Assembly: GCF_001659605.2 (NCBI RefSeq)
Contig: NC_035177.2
Location: 6,506,701-6,570,700 of the forward strand
Direction of reading: 5' to 3'
Length of the DNA: 64,000 nt
DNA from: Manihot esculenta
Taxonomy: Eukaryota > Streptophyta > Magnoliopsida > Malpighiales > Euphorbiaceae
Shown here: positions 22,733 through 34,203 of the stretch, one piece after another
Position numbering within the stretch: position 1 is the first letter of the stretch
Layout of the letters: each line of letters begins with the position of its first letter
Program-made: the position numbers and the translations under genes
Notes under the pieces: generated by a model
Databases searched by the model: none
Told to the model about the DNA's origin: nothing
The model's input: the letters and a program-made list of their open reading frames with translations, nothing else

Positions 22733-25034
22733 TGTAATACCCGGCTAGACTCCGGTATCGGAATTCCTACCGTCCGGTGGAATCTTGGATGTCGGAAGCC
22801 TCTAGTAGGGTAGAAACATGTTTTCATAAAATGTTTTAAGGTATTTTATGGTTTTAAGTAAAATGGAAATGAGTTTTTGCATAAAAACAACCTTGGAGGA
22901 AAACTCAGGTTTGGCCGCCGAACCTCAAGTTCGGCCGCCGAACATGCATGCCTTCGGGAGCGCCTTTAGGCCCCCGAAAGCATAAGTGAGGAAAGTCCAG
23001 GTTCGGCCGCCGAACATGGCATGCATGCGGAGGCACGTTCGGCCCCCGAACGTGGCCTGGCCAGCCACTATAAAAGGGTCCCTTAGCCGAAAAAGGGCGA
23101 GCTTTTTCCCCATTTTCGGCCAAGGTGAGCTCTCCGCCACCCCTCACCAATCTTGAGTCTTTTCCTTCAGATCTTTCAAGTTTTTCACTAGTTTTCATCT
23201 TGTTTTGAAGATTTCTGAGTTTTGAGCAAGTTTTGGAGCTTTGAGGTTCAAGAACTCAAATCTCTTCCAACTCCAAGTTAGATCACCTCCACCCTCAATC
23301 TTCAAGAGGTAAGAGTCGATCTCTAGCCTACATTATGTTTTAAGCAAGTTTTATGCAAGTCCATGGGTTAGAAAATGCATTTGTAGCTTATGTTGAGCTT
23401 ATGGGTTCTTGATGTGATTTTGAACAATGTGGTTTGCAAATGTATGTTGGATGTGTTATAGATGGGGTTTTAGTTAGTTTGATGCCCCTAGGAACTTGTA
23501 TGCTTGTGTATGAGTGTTGTAGAATAGGTTTATGCATGTTTGGTTGAGATTGTAGGCATAAATGCATAAGGGAGCTGAGTTTCTGCCATTTTGGGAGAAA
23601 CCAGGTTCGGCAGCCGAAGGAACTTTCGGCCGCCGAACGTGCTTGTGGAGGCAGCCTTCGGCTGCCGAAGCTTGCCCCCGAAAGGAGACTTTCGTCTCTG
23701 TCTCGGAGTTTCGGCTGCCGAAAGTGCCGCCGAACATGCATGAGTTTCGCCTCTGTCTGGGAGTTTCGGCCGCCGAAGGTGCCGCCGAACCTGCCTGACT
23801 TTCGGCTCTGGAGGGACTTTCGGCCGCCGAACCTGCCGCCGAAAGTGCCCTGTCCAGCCCTTTCTTGCATGTTTTTCTATGATTATTCTATGATGTTTTA
23901 GGGGGGTTTTTGGGGAATAGTTTAGAGTTATGTTCATGTATGTTTGGTCCCTCATTTGAGTCCACCTGTGTAGGTTCGGACCCGAGGAACCGAGGACCCC
24001 AGTAGTGAGTCTGTTGCCCCAGTGTCTGGTCAGAGCTATCCAGAGGTGAGTGGAATAAACCTTTATGTTTTTAAGCAAATTAATCGTATAGTTTTGAGCA
24101 TGTTCATGCATCATGAATGACATGTGATGAATTAGGTTGCTTGCATTAGAATTCACGAATATGTTGCATTGCATATGTTATATGTTGATGTGGATGAATG
24201 TTGGATGATCCATAGCCCTCGATCTATGATACGATGATGTGATATGTACGGTACGGAATGTAAGACCAGTGAGACCCATTCTACGTTCGCTGGCACTATG
24301 TAAGGGAAAGACCAGGACCCATTCTACGTTCTGGCACAGTTGGACACTGTTATGTTATGATATGTAAGGGAAAGACCAGGACCCATTCTACGTTCTGGCA
24401 CAGTTGGACCATGTAGAGGGCTATTGGTGACAGGTTCATCCTTGATGTGATTAGCTGTGATGTGACGCATTCCATGTTATCATACGTTTTAAATGTTTTA
24501 TTATTCTGCTCACTGGGCTCTAGTAGCTCACCCCTCTCCCAATTTCCCCATGATTGCAGGTACAGGGTAGACCAGGAGGTTTACAAGAGTAATGAAGTCT
24601 GGTATATGTAATAGATAGTGTGGACATGATAGATGTATTAATGTTATGTAAAAGTACAGTTTCAGTCATGTAATGATATTGAGGATTAGAGATTGTGCTT
24701 GACTTTATGTATGAGATATCCCTTTTAATACATGATCTTAGATATTTTATGATGAGTATGCAAACCAACTCAACGTATGATGTATCGCCCATTGGGGCAT
24801 TGATGAGATCCCACAGAGGGGTCATGATTATGTTTATGTTATGTACAGTGCATGCACAGGTTGAGTTTGGTTGATGTATATGGAAAGAAAAGTTTTAATT
24901 TTTATGTATGTTGTTGATCATATATGGGATTATACAGGTTTTCAGGTTTCATGTCAGGCTTGCTACGGGTTCCGGCGGCCTTAAGCCGACCTGGATCCTA
25001 GCGCCGGTAGCGGTCCGATTTTCGGGTCGTTACA
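22733..25034 (+). repeat. 3' LTR of B2
   Basis: 2,302 bp. Compared with the 5' LTR it has a small extra segment within the second palindrome cluster (near 23710-23740) and about 28 substitutions, mostly C/T or G/A and many at CpG. Palindrome clusters are at about 22910-23055 and 23600-23850. Confidence 0.95.
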
Positions 25035-25130
25035 ATCCCGGTCTTTTGGCTCTGGGAGATCTTGGGGATCCCAGTCTTGTGGTGCCGGGAGATATTGGGG
25101 ATCCCGGTCTTGCGGCTCCGGGAGATCTTG
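25035..25130. repeat. 33-bp minisatellite, block 2 (about 3 units)
   Basis: Three units of the same 33-bp repeat are trapped between the end of B2 (25034) and the start of B3 (25131). The first five bases, ATCCC, are the right target duplication of B2; the last five, TCTTG, are the left duplication of B3. Confidence 0.95.
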
Positions 25131-25436
25131 TGTAATACCTAGCTAGACTCCGGTATCGAAATTCCTACTGTCCGGTGGAATCTCGGATGTCGAAAAACTC
25201 TAGAAGGGTAAAACCATGTTTTCATGAAATGTTTTAATGTATTTTATGGTTTTAAGCAAGAAAGGAAATTGAGTTTTGAATGAAAAAGACCAAGGAGGCA
25301 TTTCCAGGTTCGGCCGCCGAACATTGGATAGTTTAGGGGGGCAAGTTAGGCTTCCAAAAGTTTCAAAGGTTCGGCCGCCGAACTTGCATGAGTTTTGGAG
25401 GCACTTTAGGCTGCCGAAATGTGGTCTGGCAGCCCC

Positions 25437-25444
25437 TATAAAAG
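25437..25444 (+). promoter_or_regulatory. TATA box of LTR B3
   Basis: TATAAAAG in CAGCCCCTATAAAAGGGC. The upstream palindromes are fewer and more eroded than in the other copies (25308-25420). Confidence 0.55.
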
Positions 25445-26573
25445 GGCTCCATGGCCGAAACGGGCGAGTTTTCTCTCCATTTTCGGCCACAGTGAGTCCC
25501 TGCTCTCCCATGGTTCATTTTTAATGTTTTTCCTCCGATCTTTCACGTTTTAACAAGCTTTATGTTGATTTGAAGATATTTGAACAAAATAGCAAGTTTT
25601 GAAGTTTGGAGACCGAAGAGTTGATTTCTCCCCATCTCCGAGCTAGGATCGTCTCCCCTCTTGTTCTTCAAGAGGTAAGAGTAGATCCATAGTTCATTTC
25701 ATGTTTTAAGCAAGTTTTATGAAGTTTCTTGGGGTAGAAATGCATGTGTAGGTTTATGATGAGTTTTTGGTTAAATGTGTGTTTATGAACAATGTATGTT
25801 GAATATGCATGTTTGATGTGTGGTAGTTGGGGTTTAGGATAGTTTGAAGCCCCTAGGAGCTTATATGCTTGAGTATGCATGTTGTAGAATAGGAAAATGC
25901 ATGTGTGAATGAGTTGGGAGGCTTTTGTGCATATTGGAGCTGAGTTTCTGCCCTTTGGGAAGAACTCAGGTTCGGCAGCCGAAGGCTCTTTCGGCCGCCG
26001 AACCTGCCTGTGGTAGCATGTATCGGCTGCCGAACCCTGCCCCCGAAAGAGGACTTTCGGCTCTGGAAGGGAGTTTCGGCCGCCGAAGGTGCCGCTGAAC
26101 ATGCATGAGTTTCGTCTCTGGAGGGAACCTTCGGCCGCCGAAAGTGCCGCTGAAGGTGCATGACTTTCGGCTCTGGAGGGACTTTCGGTCGCCGAACCTG
26201 CCGCCGAAAGTGCCCTGTTCAGCCCTCCTTTGCATGATTTATGTGATTGTTTTAGGGGGTTTTTGGAGAGTATTTTAGAGTCATGTTCATGGATGTTTGG
26301 TCCCTCATTTGAGTCCACCTGTGTAGGTTCGGACCCGAGGAACCGAGGACCTCAGCAGTGAGATAACTGCTCCAGAGTCATTAGAGCTTCAGCCAGAGGT
26401 GAGTGGAATAACTCTTTACGTTTCAAAACAAATAAATAAATTTTGAGCATAATACATGCATCACGTATGCCATGAGATATACTAGGTTGTTTGCATTAGA
26501 ATTCACGAATATGTTGCATTGCATAACTTGATGATGATGTGGATGGATGTTGAATGATCCTTTAGTCCTCGTA

Positions 26574-28885
26574 TGTAACGACCCGAAAATCGGACCGCTA
26601 CCGGCGCTAGGATCCAGGTCGGCTTAAGGCCGCCGGAACCCGTAGCAAGCCAAACATACAACCTGTGAACCTGTTTAATCCCATACATGATTAACAATGT
26701 ACATAAAAATTAAAACTTTTCTTTACCAAGCCTAACCTGTGCATGCACATCATAACATAAACCCCTCATTTGGAGTCCTCATCAAATACTCCAATGGGGT
26801 ACATAACATATGGCAGGCTTGGGTTACATGAACAACATAAAAACATTACATCTCATAACGAAAACCATGTATACAAGGGATTAAAACAACACTAGTCAAG
26901 CACATTTCTAATCTTTCATTACATTACATACAATACTTTACATTACATTTAAACCATGTCCACCACTAGGCTATTACATACACTTCTCTTACTCTTCTTG
27001 ACTTCTCTATCTACTCTGCACCTGCAAGACTGGGGTTAGGGGAGAGGGGTGAGCTAAAAAGCCCAGTGAGCAGAAAGTAAAAACATGTAATTTAGTTTCA
27101 CCCTTTTTATGTTTATTATTATTCATTTTATTATTATGATTATACTTTTTCTTTCTCTTATTCATGCTTTCATGAAATGCATCACATCACAGCTAATCAC
27201 ATAAAGGATGGTACTGTCACCATTAGTCCTCAACATCTCCAAATACCAGGGGCGTAGAATGGGCCTCACTGGACTTTCTCTTACATAACATAACATAACA
27301 TTCCAAAGTGCCAGGGGCGTAGAATGGGCCTCACTGGACTTTCTCTTACATAGTACCAGGGGCGTAGAATGGGCCTCGCTGGTCGTCCATAACATATCAT
27401 CATAACATAACATCAGAGGACTATGGATCACCCAATAACCATCCACATCAACATCAAATTATGCAATGCAGCATATTCGTGAATTCTAATGCAAACATCC
27501 TGAAATATTGCATGGCATAATGATGCATGGGCAATGCTTTATGATTCATTCATTTATTCATTTACTTTACTTTACTTAGAAACTTAGGGAATTATCCCAC
27601 TCACCTGGTGACTGAAGCTTCAACAACGGACTCTGAACAACTATCTCACAACCGGGGGTCTCGGTTCCTCGGGTCCGAACCTACACAGGTGGACTCAAAT
27701 GAGGCACCAAACAACAAGAACATGACTCTAAACATACCCCCAAAAACCTCCTAAAAACACCTCAAAACATCCCTAGAATACATGCAAGAAAAGGCTGGGA
27801 AGGGCACTTTCGGCGGCACCTTCGGCGGCCGAAACTCCCAGACAGAGACGAAACTCATGCATGTTCGGCGGCACCTTCGGCGGCCGAAAGTCTCGGACAG
27901 AGCCGAAACTCCAACTTTCGAGGGCAGGCTTCGGCAGCCTAAAGCTGCCTCCCAAGCTGGTTCGGCGGCCGAAAGTACCTTCGGCTGCCGAACCTGGTTT
28001 CTGCCAAAGGGCAGAAACTTGGTTCTTCATGCCCATTTCAACCCCCTACACAACCAATCATGCATAACCCTATTCTACAACATGCAAACTCAAGCATTCC
28101 AGCTCCTAGGGGCCTCAAACTAACTTAAACCCCAACTACAACACACAAGCAAGCTACATTGCTCAAGAACATGCACATCAAACCCATAAACATAACATAA
28201 ACTTCCAAAAGTTTACTCATGCATTTCTACCCCATAAATCTACTCAAAACTTACTTAAAACATGCAAGAGAGGTTGGATCTAAGCTTACCTCTTGAAGAT
28301 CGAGAGGAAGAACGATCCTAGCTTGGAGGTAGGGAGAAATCCACTCTTTGATTTCCAAGCTTCCAAACTTGCTCAAACTTCAAAACTCTTCAAAAAAACA
28401 AGATGTAACTTGTTAACATCTGAAAGATTTGAGGGAAAACACTTAAAATGACCATAGGAGGGCTAAAGCTTACCGTCGGCCGAAATGGGAGAGAAAACCT
28501 CGCCTCTTTCGGTCACGGGGTCCTTTATAGGGCTGGTTCTGTCACCTTTCGGCGGCCTAACGTGCCCCCACATCTCATGCATGTTCGGCGGCCGAACATG
28601 AGGTTCGGCGGCCGAACCTTGACTCACTCAAACAAGGCTTTCGGAGGCCTAAAGCGCTCCCAAAACCTTACCATGTTCGGCGGCCGAACTTAACTTTCGG
28701 CGGCCGAACCTGGCAAAGCCTCCTTTGGTCTTTTTCATTAAAAACTCAATTCCTTTTTACGTAAAAACATAAAATACATTAAAAACATTTCATAAATCAT
28801 GGTTTTCCCCTTCTAGAGACTTCCGACATCCGAGATTCCACCGGACGGTAGGAATTCCGATACCGGAGTCTAGCCGGGTATTACA
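26574..28885 (-). repeat. 3' LTR of B4
   Basis: 2,312 bp. It lacks 54 bp present in the 5' LTR near 35512-35565, explained by recombination between two copies of the 22-bp TTCGGCGGCACCTTCGGCGG-type word. TATA box (TATAAAG, minus strand) at 28523-28529. Confidence 0.95.
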
Positions 28886-28901
28886 TTCTCCCCCCCTTAA
28901 G
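28886..28901 (-). other. Polypurine tract of B4
   Basis: The minus strand reads CTTAAGGGGGGGAGAA adjoining the 3' LTR, nearly identical to the B2 tract. Confidence 0.9.
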
Positions 28902-28975
28902 AACATTCGTCCCCGAATGTTCACCAAACAACACATAACATACATACTAAGCACATAAAACACTTCACACTTACC

Positions 28976-31900
28976 TTAAAAGAGATGAGGATATTGCTGG
29001 AGCATGGACTCCCGTGTCTCCCAAGTGCACTCTTCCAAGTTGTGGTGGTTCCACAGGACTTTCACCATCGGGATTTCCTTATTTCTTAACTTTCTGATCT
29101 GGGTGTCTATGATCCGTACTGGCTGTTCAACATAGGTGAGATCCTCTTGGACCTCCACATCAGGCTCACTAAGAACCTTGCTCGGATCTGACACAAACTT
29201 CCTCAACATCGAAACATGGAAAACCGGATGGATTCTTGCCATTGAAGCAGGTAAATCCAGCTTGTACGACACATTCCCAATCTTTTGCAAGATTTCAAAG
29301 GGCCCAATGTATCGTGGGGCTAGTTTACCTTTCTTCCCGAAGCGAACCACTCCCTTCATTGGAGACACCTTGAGCAATACCAGGTCCCCCTCCTGAAACT
29401 CTAACTGCCTTCTGCGGATGTCTGCATAACTCTTCTGTCTGCTTGTAGCAGTCTTGATTCTCTCTCTGATTATGGGTACCACCCTGCTGGTAATCTCTAC
29501 TAGCTCAGGCCCTGCCAAGGCCTTCTCTCCAACTTCCTCCCAGCAAACAGGTGATCTGCACTTCCTTCCGTACAAAGCTTCATATGGAGCCATCCCGATG
29601 CTAGCATGATGGCTGTTATTGTAGGCAAACTCCACCAAAGGTAGATGCTGCCTCCAAGAACCGCCAAAGTCCAGCACACACATTCTGAGCATATCCTCGA
29701 TAGTCTGGATGGTCCTTTCTGACTGTCCATCAGTCTGGGGGTGGAAGGCAGTGCTGAAATCCAACCTAGTACCCATGGCATTCTGCAGACTCCGCCAAAA
29801 CCTGGAGGTGAACTGGGGCCCTCTATCTGACACTATCGAAACAGGAACCCCATGCAGCCTGACGATCTCGTCCACATACACCTGCGCCAACTTGTCCACA
29901 GAATAGCCGCTCCTGACAGGAATGAAGTGGGCAGATTTGGTGAGTCTGTCCACAATCACCCATATGGAGTCCACTCTGTTGGACGCCGCCGGTAACCCTA
30001 CTACGAAGTCCATAGCTATATTTTCCCATTTCCATTCTGGAATAGGTAGCGGGTTAAGCATTCCAGCCGGCTTCTGATGTTCCAGCTTCACCCTCTGACA
30101 CACTTCGCAGGCTGACACGAACTGTGCCACTTCTTTCTTCATTGCCGGTCACCAATAAACTTTCTTCAAATCTTGATACATCTTGGTGGCTCCGGGGTGA
30201 ATGCTGTATCTTGCATTATGAGCCTCTCTCATAATGTCTCCTTTTAGCCCTATGTCATCTGGTACACATAATCGACTCCCATAGCGGAGGATCCCCTTAC
30301 TGTCAAATCTGAACTCACTATTATTGCCTGACTGAACAGTCCTGGCAATCTTCACTAACTCAGGGTCCTCATGCTGTTTCTGAGCGACTTGCTCAAGGAA
30401 CACGGGTGTCACTTTCATCTGAGCCAACAAGGCACCTGTACCCGACAACTCTAACTGTAGCCCTTCTTCGATGAGCTTGTAGAACTCCTTTACTACTGGT
30501 CTTCGTTCTGCTGTGATGTGGGATAGACTGCCGAGTGATTTCCGGCTTAAGGCATCAGCTACAACATTAGCCTTACCCGGATGATACTGGATTTTGCAAT
30601 CGTAGTCACTGAGCAGTTCTACCCATCTCCTCTGTCTCAAATTCAAATCTCTCTGACTCAGGATGTACTGCAGGCTCTTATGATCTGTAAAGATCTCACA
30701 TTTTACCCCATAGAGGTAGTGCCTCCACATCTTGAGTGCAAAGATTACTGCTGCCATCTCCAGGTCGTGTGTGGGGTAATTCAACTCATGCTTCTTCAGC
30801 TGCCTAGAAGCATAAGCAATCACCTTCTCATTCTGCATCAGTACACAACCCAGTCCCACACGGGACGCATCACAAAAGACTGTAAAGTCCTCATCGCTAG
30901 ATGGCAAAGCTAAAACTGGTGCCGACGTCAACCTCTTCTTAAGCTCTTCAAAACTCTCTTCGCATAGGTCGGTCCACAGAAATTTCTGATTCTTTTTGGT
31001 TAACCTGGTCAGAGGAGCTGCTATCTTTGAGAAGTCCTGAACGAACCTCCTGTAGTAACCAGCCCAACCCAAGAAACTTCTAATCTCTGTCACTGAAGTG
31101 GGTCTAGGCCAGTTAGCCACAGTTTCTGTCTTCTTGGGGTCCACCTCAATACCATTCTCTGACACTACATGCCCCAAGAACGAAATGCTCCTCAGCCAGA
31201 ACTCACATTTAGAGAACTTGGCATACAAGCCATGTTCCCTCAAAGTCTGCAAGACCAACCGCAGATGATGGGCATGCTCTTCTGCATTCCTGGAATACAC
31301 TAAGATATCATCTATGAAGACAATAACGAAGTGATCCAGGTATTGGCTAAATATTCTGTTCATGAGATCCATGAATGCTGCAGGGGCGTTTGTTAACCCG
31401 AACGGCATCACTAGGAACTCAAAATGCCCATATCTGGTCCTGAATGCTGTCTTCGGCACGTCTTCATCTCTGATCCTCAACTGATGATACCCAGATCTCA
31501 TATCTATTTTGGAGAAACAACCTGCTCCTGTTAGCTGGTCGAATAGATCATCGATCCTAGGCAACGGGTACTTGTTCTTGGTAGTGACCTTGTTCAACTG
31601 TCTGTAGTCGATACAAAGTCTAAGGGATCCATCCTTCTTTTTCACGAACAACACTGGAGCACCCCAAGGCGAGGTACTCGGTCGGATGAAACCCTTATCT
31701 ACCAGCTCTTGTAACTGTTCTTTAAGCTCCTTCAGCTCTGCTGGCGCCATCCTGTAGGGAGGGATAGAGATCGGTCTGGTTCCTGGCATCAATTCTATCT
31801 CGAACTCTATCTCCCTCGGAGGCGGTAAACCTGGCAGTTCGTCTGGGAAAACATCTAAGAACTCTCTAACCACAGGCACTGAGGCGGGCTCTCTGACATC

Positions 31901-33964
31901 TCTGTCTAGCTCTCTCACATGAGCTAGATAACCCTGACAACCCCTCCTGAGCAGCCTACGAGCCTGTAGGGCTGATATCAAACCTCTAGGTGTACTCCCC
32001 CTGTCTCCTCTAAAGACAACCTCTGACCCATTCTGACATCTGAACTTAACTACCTTGTCTCTGCAATCCAAGGTAGCACCATGGGTAGATAGCCAATCCA
32101 TCCCTAGAATGACGTCAAAATCTGTCAAGTCTAGAACCACTAGGTCGGCGGATAGGCATCTTCCCTCTATGAAAACTGGACTGTACTGGCAGACTGACTC
32201 TGCCACTGACGGGTCACACTTGGGTCCACTGACCCATAGGGGACACTCTAACCCAGAGACCATCAAACCCAACCTCTCGACCGCTCTCGGAGAAACAAAA
32301 GAATGGGATGCACCCGGGTCCATTAAGGCATAAGCATCTGAACAACCAATGATGATATTACCTGACACCACGGTGTTGGATGCGTTTGCCTCCTGCTGTG
32401 TCATTGTGAAGATCCGTGCTGGAGCTGACGGACCCTCCCCTCTGTAAACTGATGAAGAAGAGGCTGACCCTCTCCCTCGGCCTCTGCCACTAGCCTGTGT
32501 TGCGGCTGAAGCTGCTGGCTGTGCCACACTACCTGAAGTAGTCTGTTGGGGCCGTGCCATAGGAACTGCTCTAGGACACTCCATGGACATGTGTCCCTCC
32601 TGCCCACACCTGTAGCAGGCTGTCGTCCCAAAACGGCATACCCCTCTGTGTAGTTTACCACACCTTGCACACTCTGCATTATCAGCACCAGAGCTTGAGC
32701 CACTTCCTAATCCCAGACCTGACTTGATCTTGCTCCAGAACTTATTCTTCTTTGGTTTCTTAGTGGTACTGCCCCACTTCTTACTAGCTGAACTCAAGGA
32801 TGAAGGGTCAATCCTTCCCCCACCTGGGGTCTTGGAACCAGAAGGTTGTGCCACTGACTGCTTGACTTTTCCCTCTGTTACGGCACTAGCCTCCATTCTC
32901 CTGGCCATGTCTATAATGGCATGGAAACTTTCTCTATCGGCTGACTGAATCAAAGAGGAATACCTGGAATTGAGCCTCATGGTATACCTCCTCGACTTCT
33001 TCGAATCTGTGTCCAGATGTTGCCCGGCAAACGGTAACAACTCTAAGAATCTATCGGTGTACTCATCGACACCCATCTCATCTGTCTGCTTCAGCTGTTC
33101 AAACTCAATCATCTTCAGCTCCCTGGAACTGTCAGGGAAAGCCCATCCTGCGAACTCATTCGCAAACTCCTCCCATGAAAGACTGTCCACCCTCGGTTTC
33201 ACATAGCCCTTGAACCACTCACGGGCCTTTTTGCATTTCAGGGTGAAACCAGCCATCTGAATGGCTCTGCTGTCATCCGCCCCTATCTCATCTGTAATTG
33301 TTTTGACCTTCTCCAGGTACACAAACGGATCATCACCGGTATCAAACTGGGGAGCACCCAACTTCATATAGTCGATCATCTTGGCCTTGCTCCCTCCAGA
33401 TGAGGTAGGTTGAGGTCTTTGGGTTTCTGTAACTGCGGTTTCTGCTGGTGGTGGAGGTGCGGCATCCCCTGGGATAGGGTTTGCTGTGCCTGGATGGAAG
33501 GATGGAGGTGGGTACATAGGGTACTGTGGATACTGTGGGTAGAAAGGTGGGTATGGCATGTGAGAAGGGTAAGGATTAAAACTGGGGTAATCCGATGTAC
33601 CTCCCATCGAATACCCGGGGTATGGTGAAAAAGGTGGGTACTGGGGTGGTGGAACAAACCCCGAGGCCTGAGTGCCTCCCTGAGACTCACCCATGCCCTC
33701 TTCTGGCATGTTTACACCAAGGTTACCGTCCCTCCTCTGCTCCACATCCATCTCTTCTTCTCCATCAACTGACATTCTTTCCTGAACTGTACCCCTTACT
33801 GATCTGCTTCTACCCAGATCCAAGGACCTTCTAGGGTCCCTCACTGCTCTGTCCCTGTTGGACCTGCTTGACATTGCCCTTGGCAATGCTGGAGGACGGG
33901 CACTCGTGCCCTCATCCTCCGGTGGTACTCTAGTCAATCTAGCTGATCGACGAGTTCCTCGCAT
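28976..33964 (-). pseudogene. B4 gag-pol polyprotein, one in-frame stop
   Basis: The polyprotein starts at ATG 33964 ([10 protein letters not shown]). An upstream in-frame ATG at 34060 is less likely, because B2 shares only the later start. It has gag (about 33330-32820), zinc knuckles ([27 protein letters not shown]), protease [10 protein letters not shown] with FIDDILVYS, RNase H, integrase with HHCC and DDE motifs, and a C-terminal Tekay/Del-type chromodomain ending in YPHLF. The only break is TGA at 30149-30151, within the YWW motif of the integrase zinc finger where B2 has TGG. It has 1,663 codons including stops. Readthrough, or a sister copy without this change, would give a full protein; this copy is probably mobile only in trans. 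Confidence 0.93.
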
Positions 33965-34188
33965 TCTGTTTACTGAAAAACAGCACAGAAACAAAACATT
34001 AGCATCAAATGGTTCATGTGGGAACACATGAACCCTCATCACATACATATCACATAACATGGCATATCATACTTTCATGCAAGACAGGACTCTACATCCT
34101 ATCCTAGTGGACATGATTTCCTATTGTGCTTGACCTTTCTATAACATCTATGAGCCCGACACTCTAGGTCCGACCATATGAACCTAGG
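33965..34188 (-). other. Leader of B4 between primer site and gag
   Basis: Non-coding leader matching 17435-17690 of B2. It ends with CTGTTTTTCAGTAAACAG just before the gag ATG, a good splice-acceptor context shared by both copies. Confidence 0.6.
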
Positions 34189-34200
34189 GCTCTGATACCA
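34189..34200 (-). other. Primer-binding site of B4
   Basis: The minus strand reads TGGTATCAGAGC, initiator tRNA-Met type. The adjoining LTR end reads GTCGTTCA instead of GTCGTTACA, a one-base loss at the LTR/PBS junction. Confidence 0.9.
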
Positions 34201-34203
34201 TTC

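Larger units (their letters stand above)
15130..25034 (+). mobile_element. B2: nearly complete Tekay/Del-type chromovirus (Ty3/gypsy)
   Basis: 9.9-kb element with LTRs 15130-17419 and 22733-25034 and perfect ATCCC duplications (15125-15129, 25035-25039). Primer site TGGTATCAGAGC at 17423 and purine tract AAGGGGGGAGAA at 22721. One polyprotein frame spans gag to chromodomain and is broken by two stop codons and one 45-bp in-frame loss. The LTRs differ at about 28 sites by eye (about 1.2%) plus small indels. It inserted into the minisatellite of element A. Confidence 0.95.
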
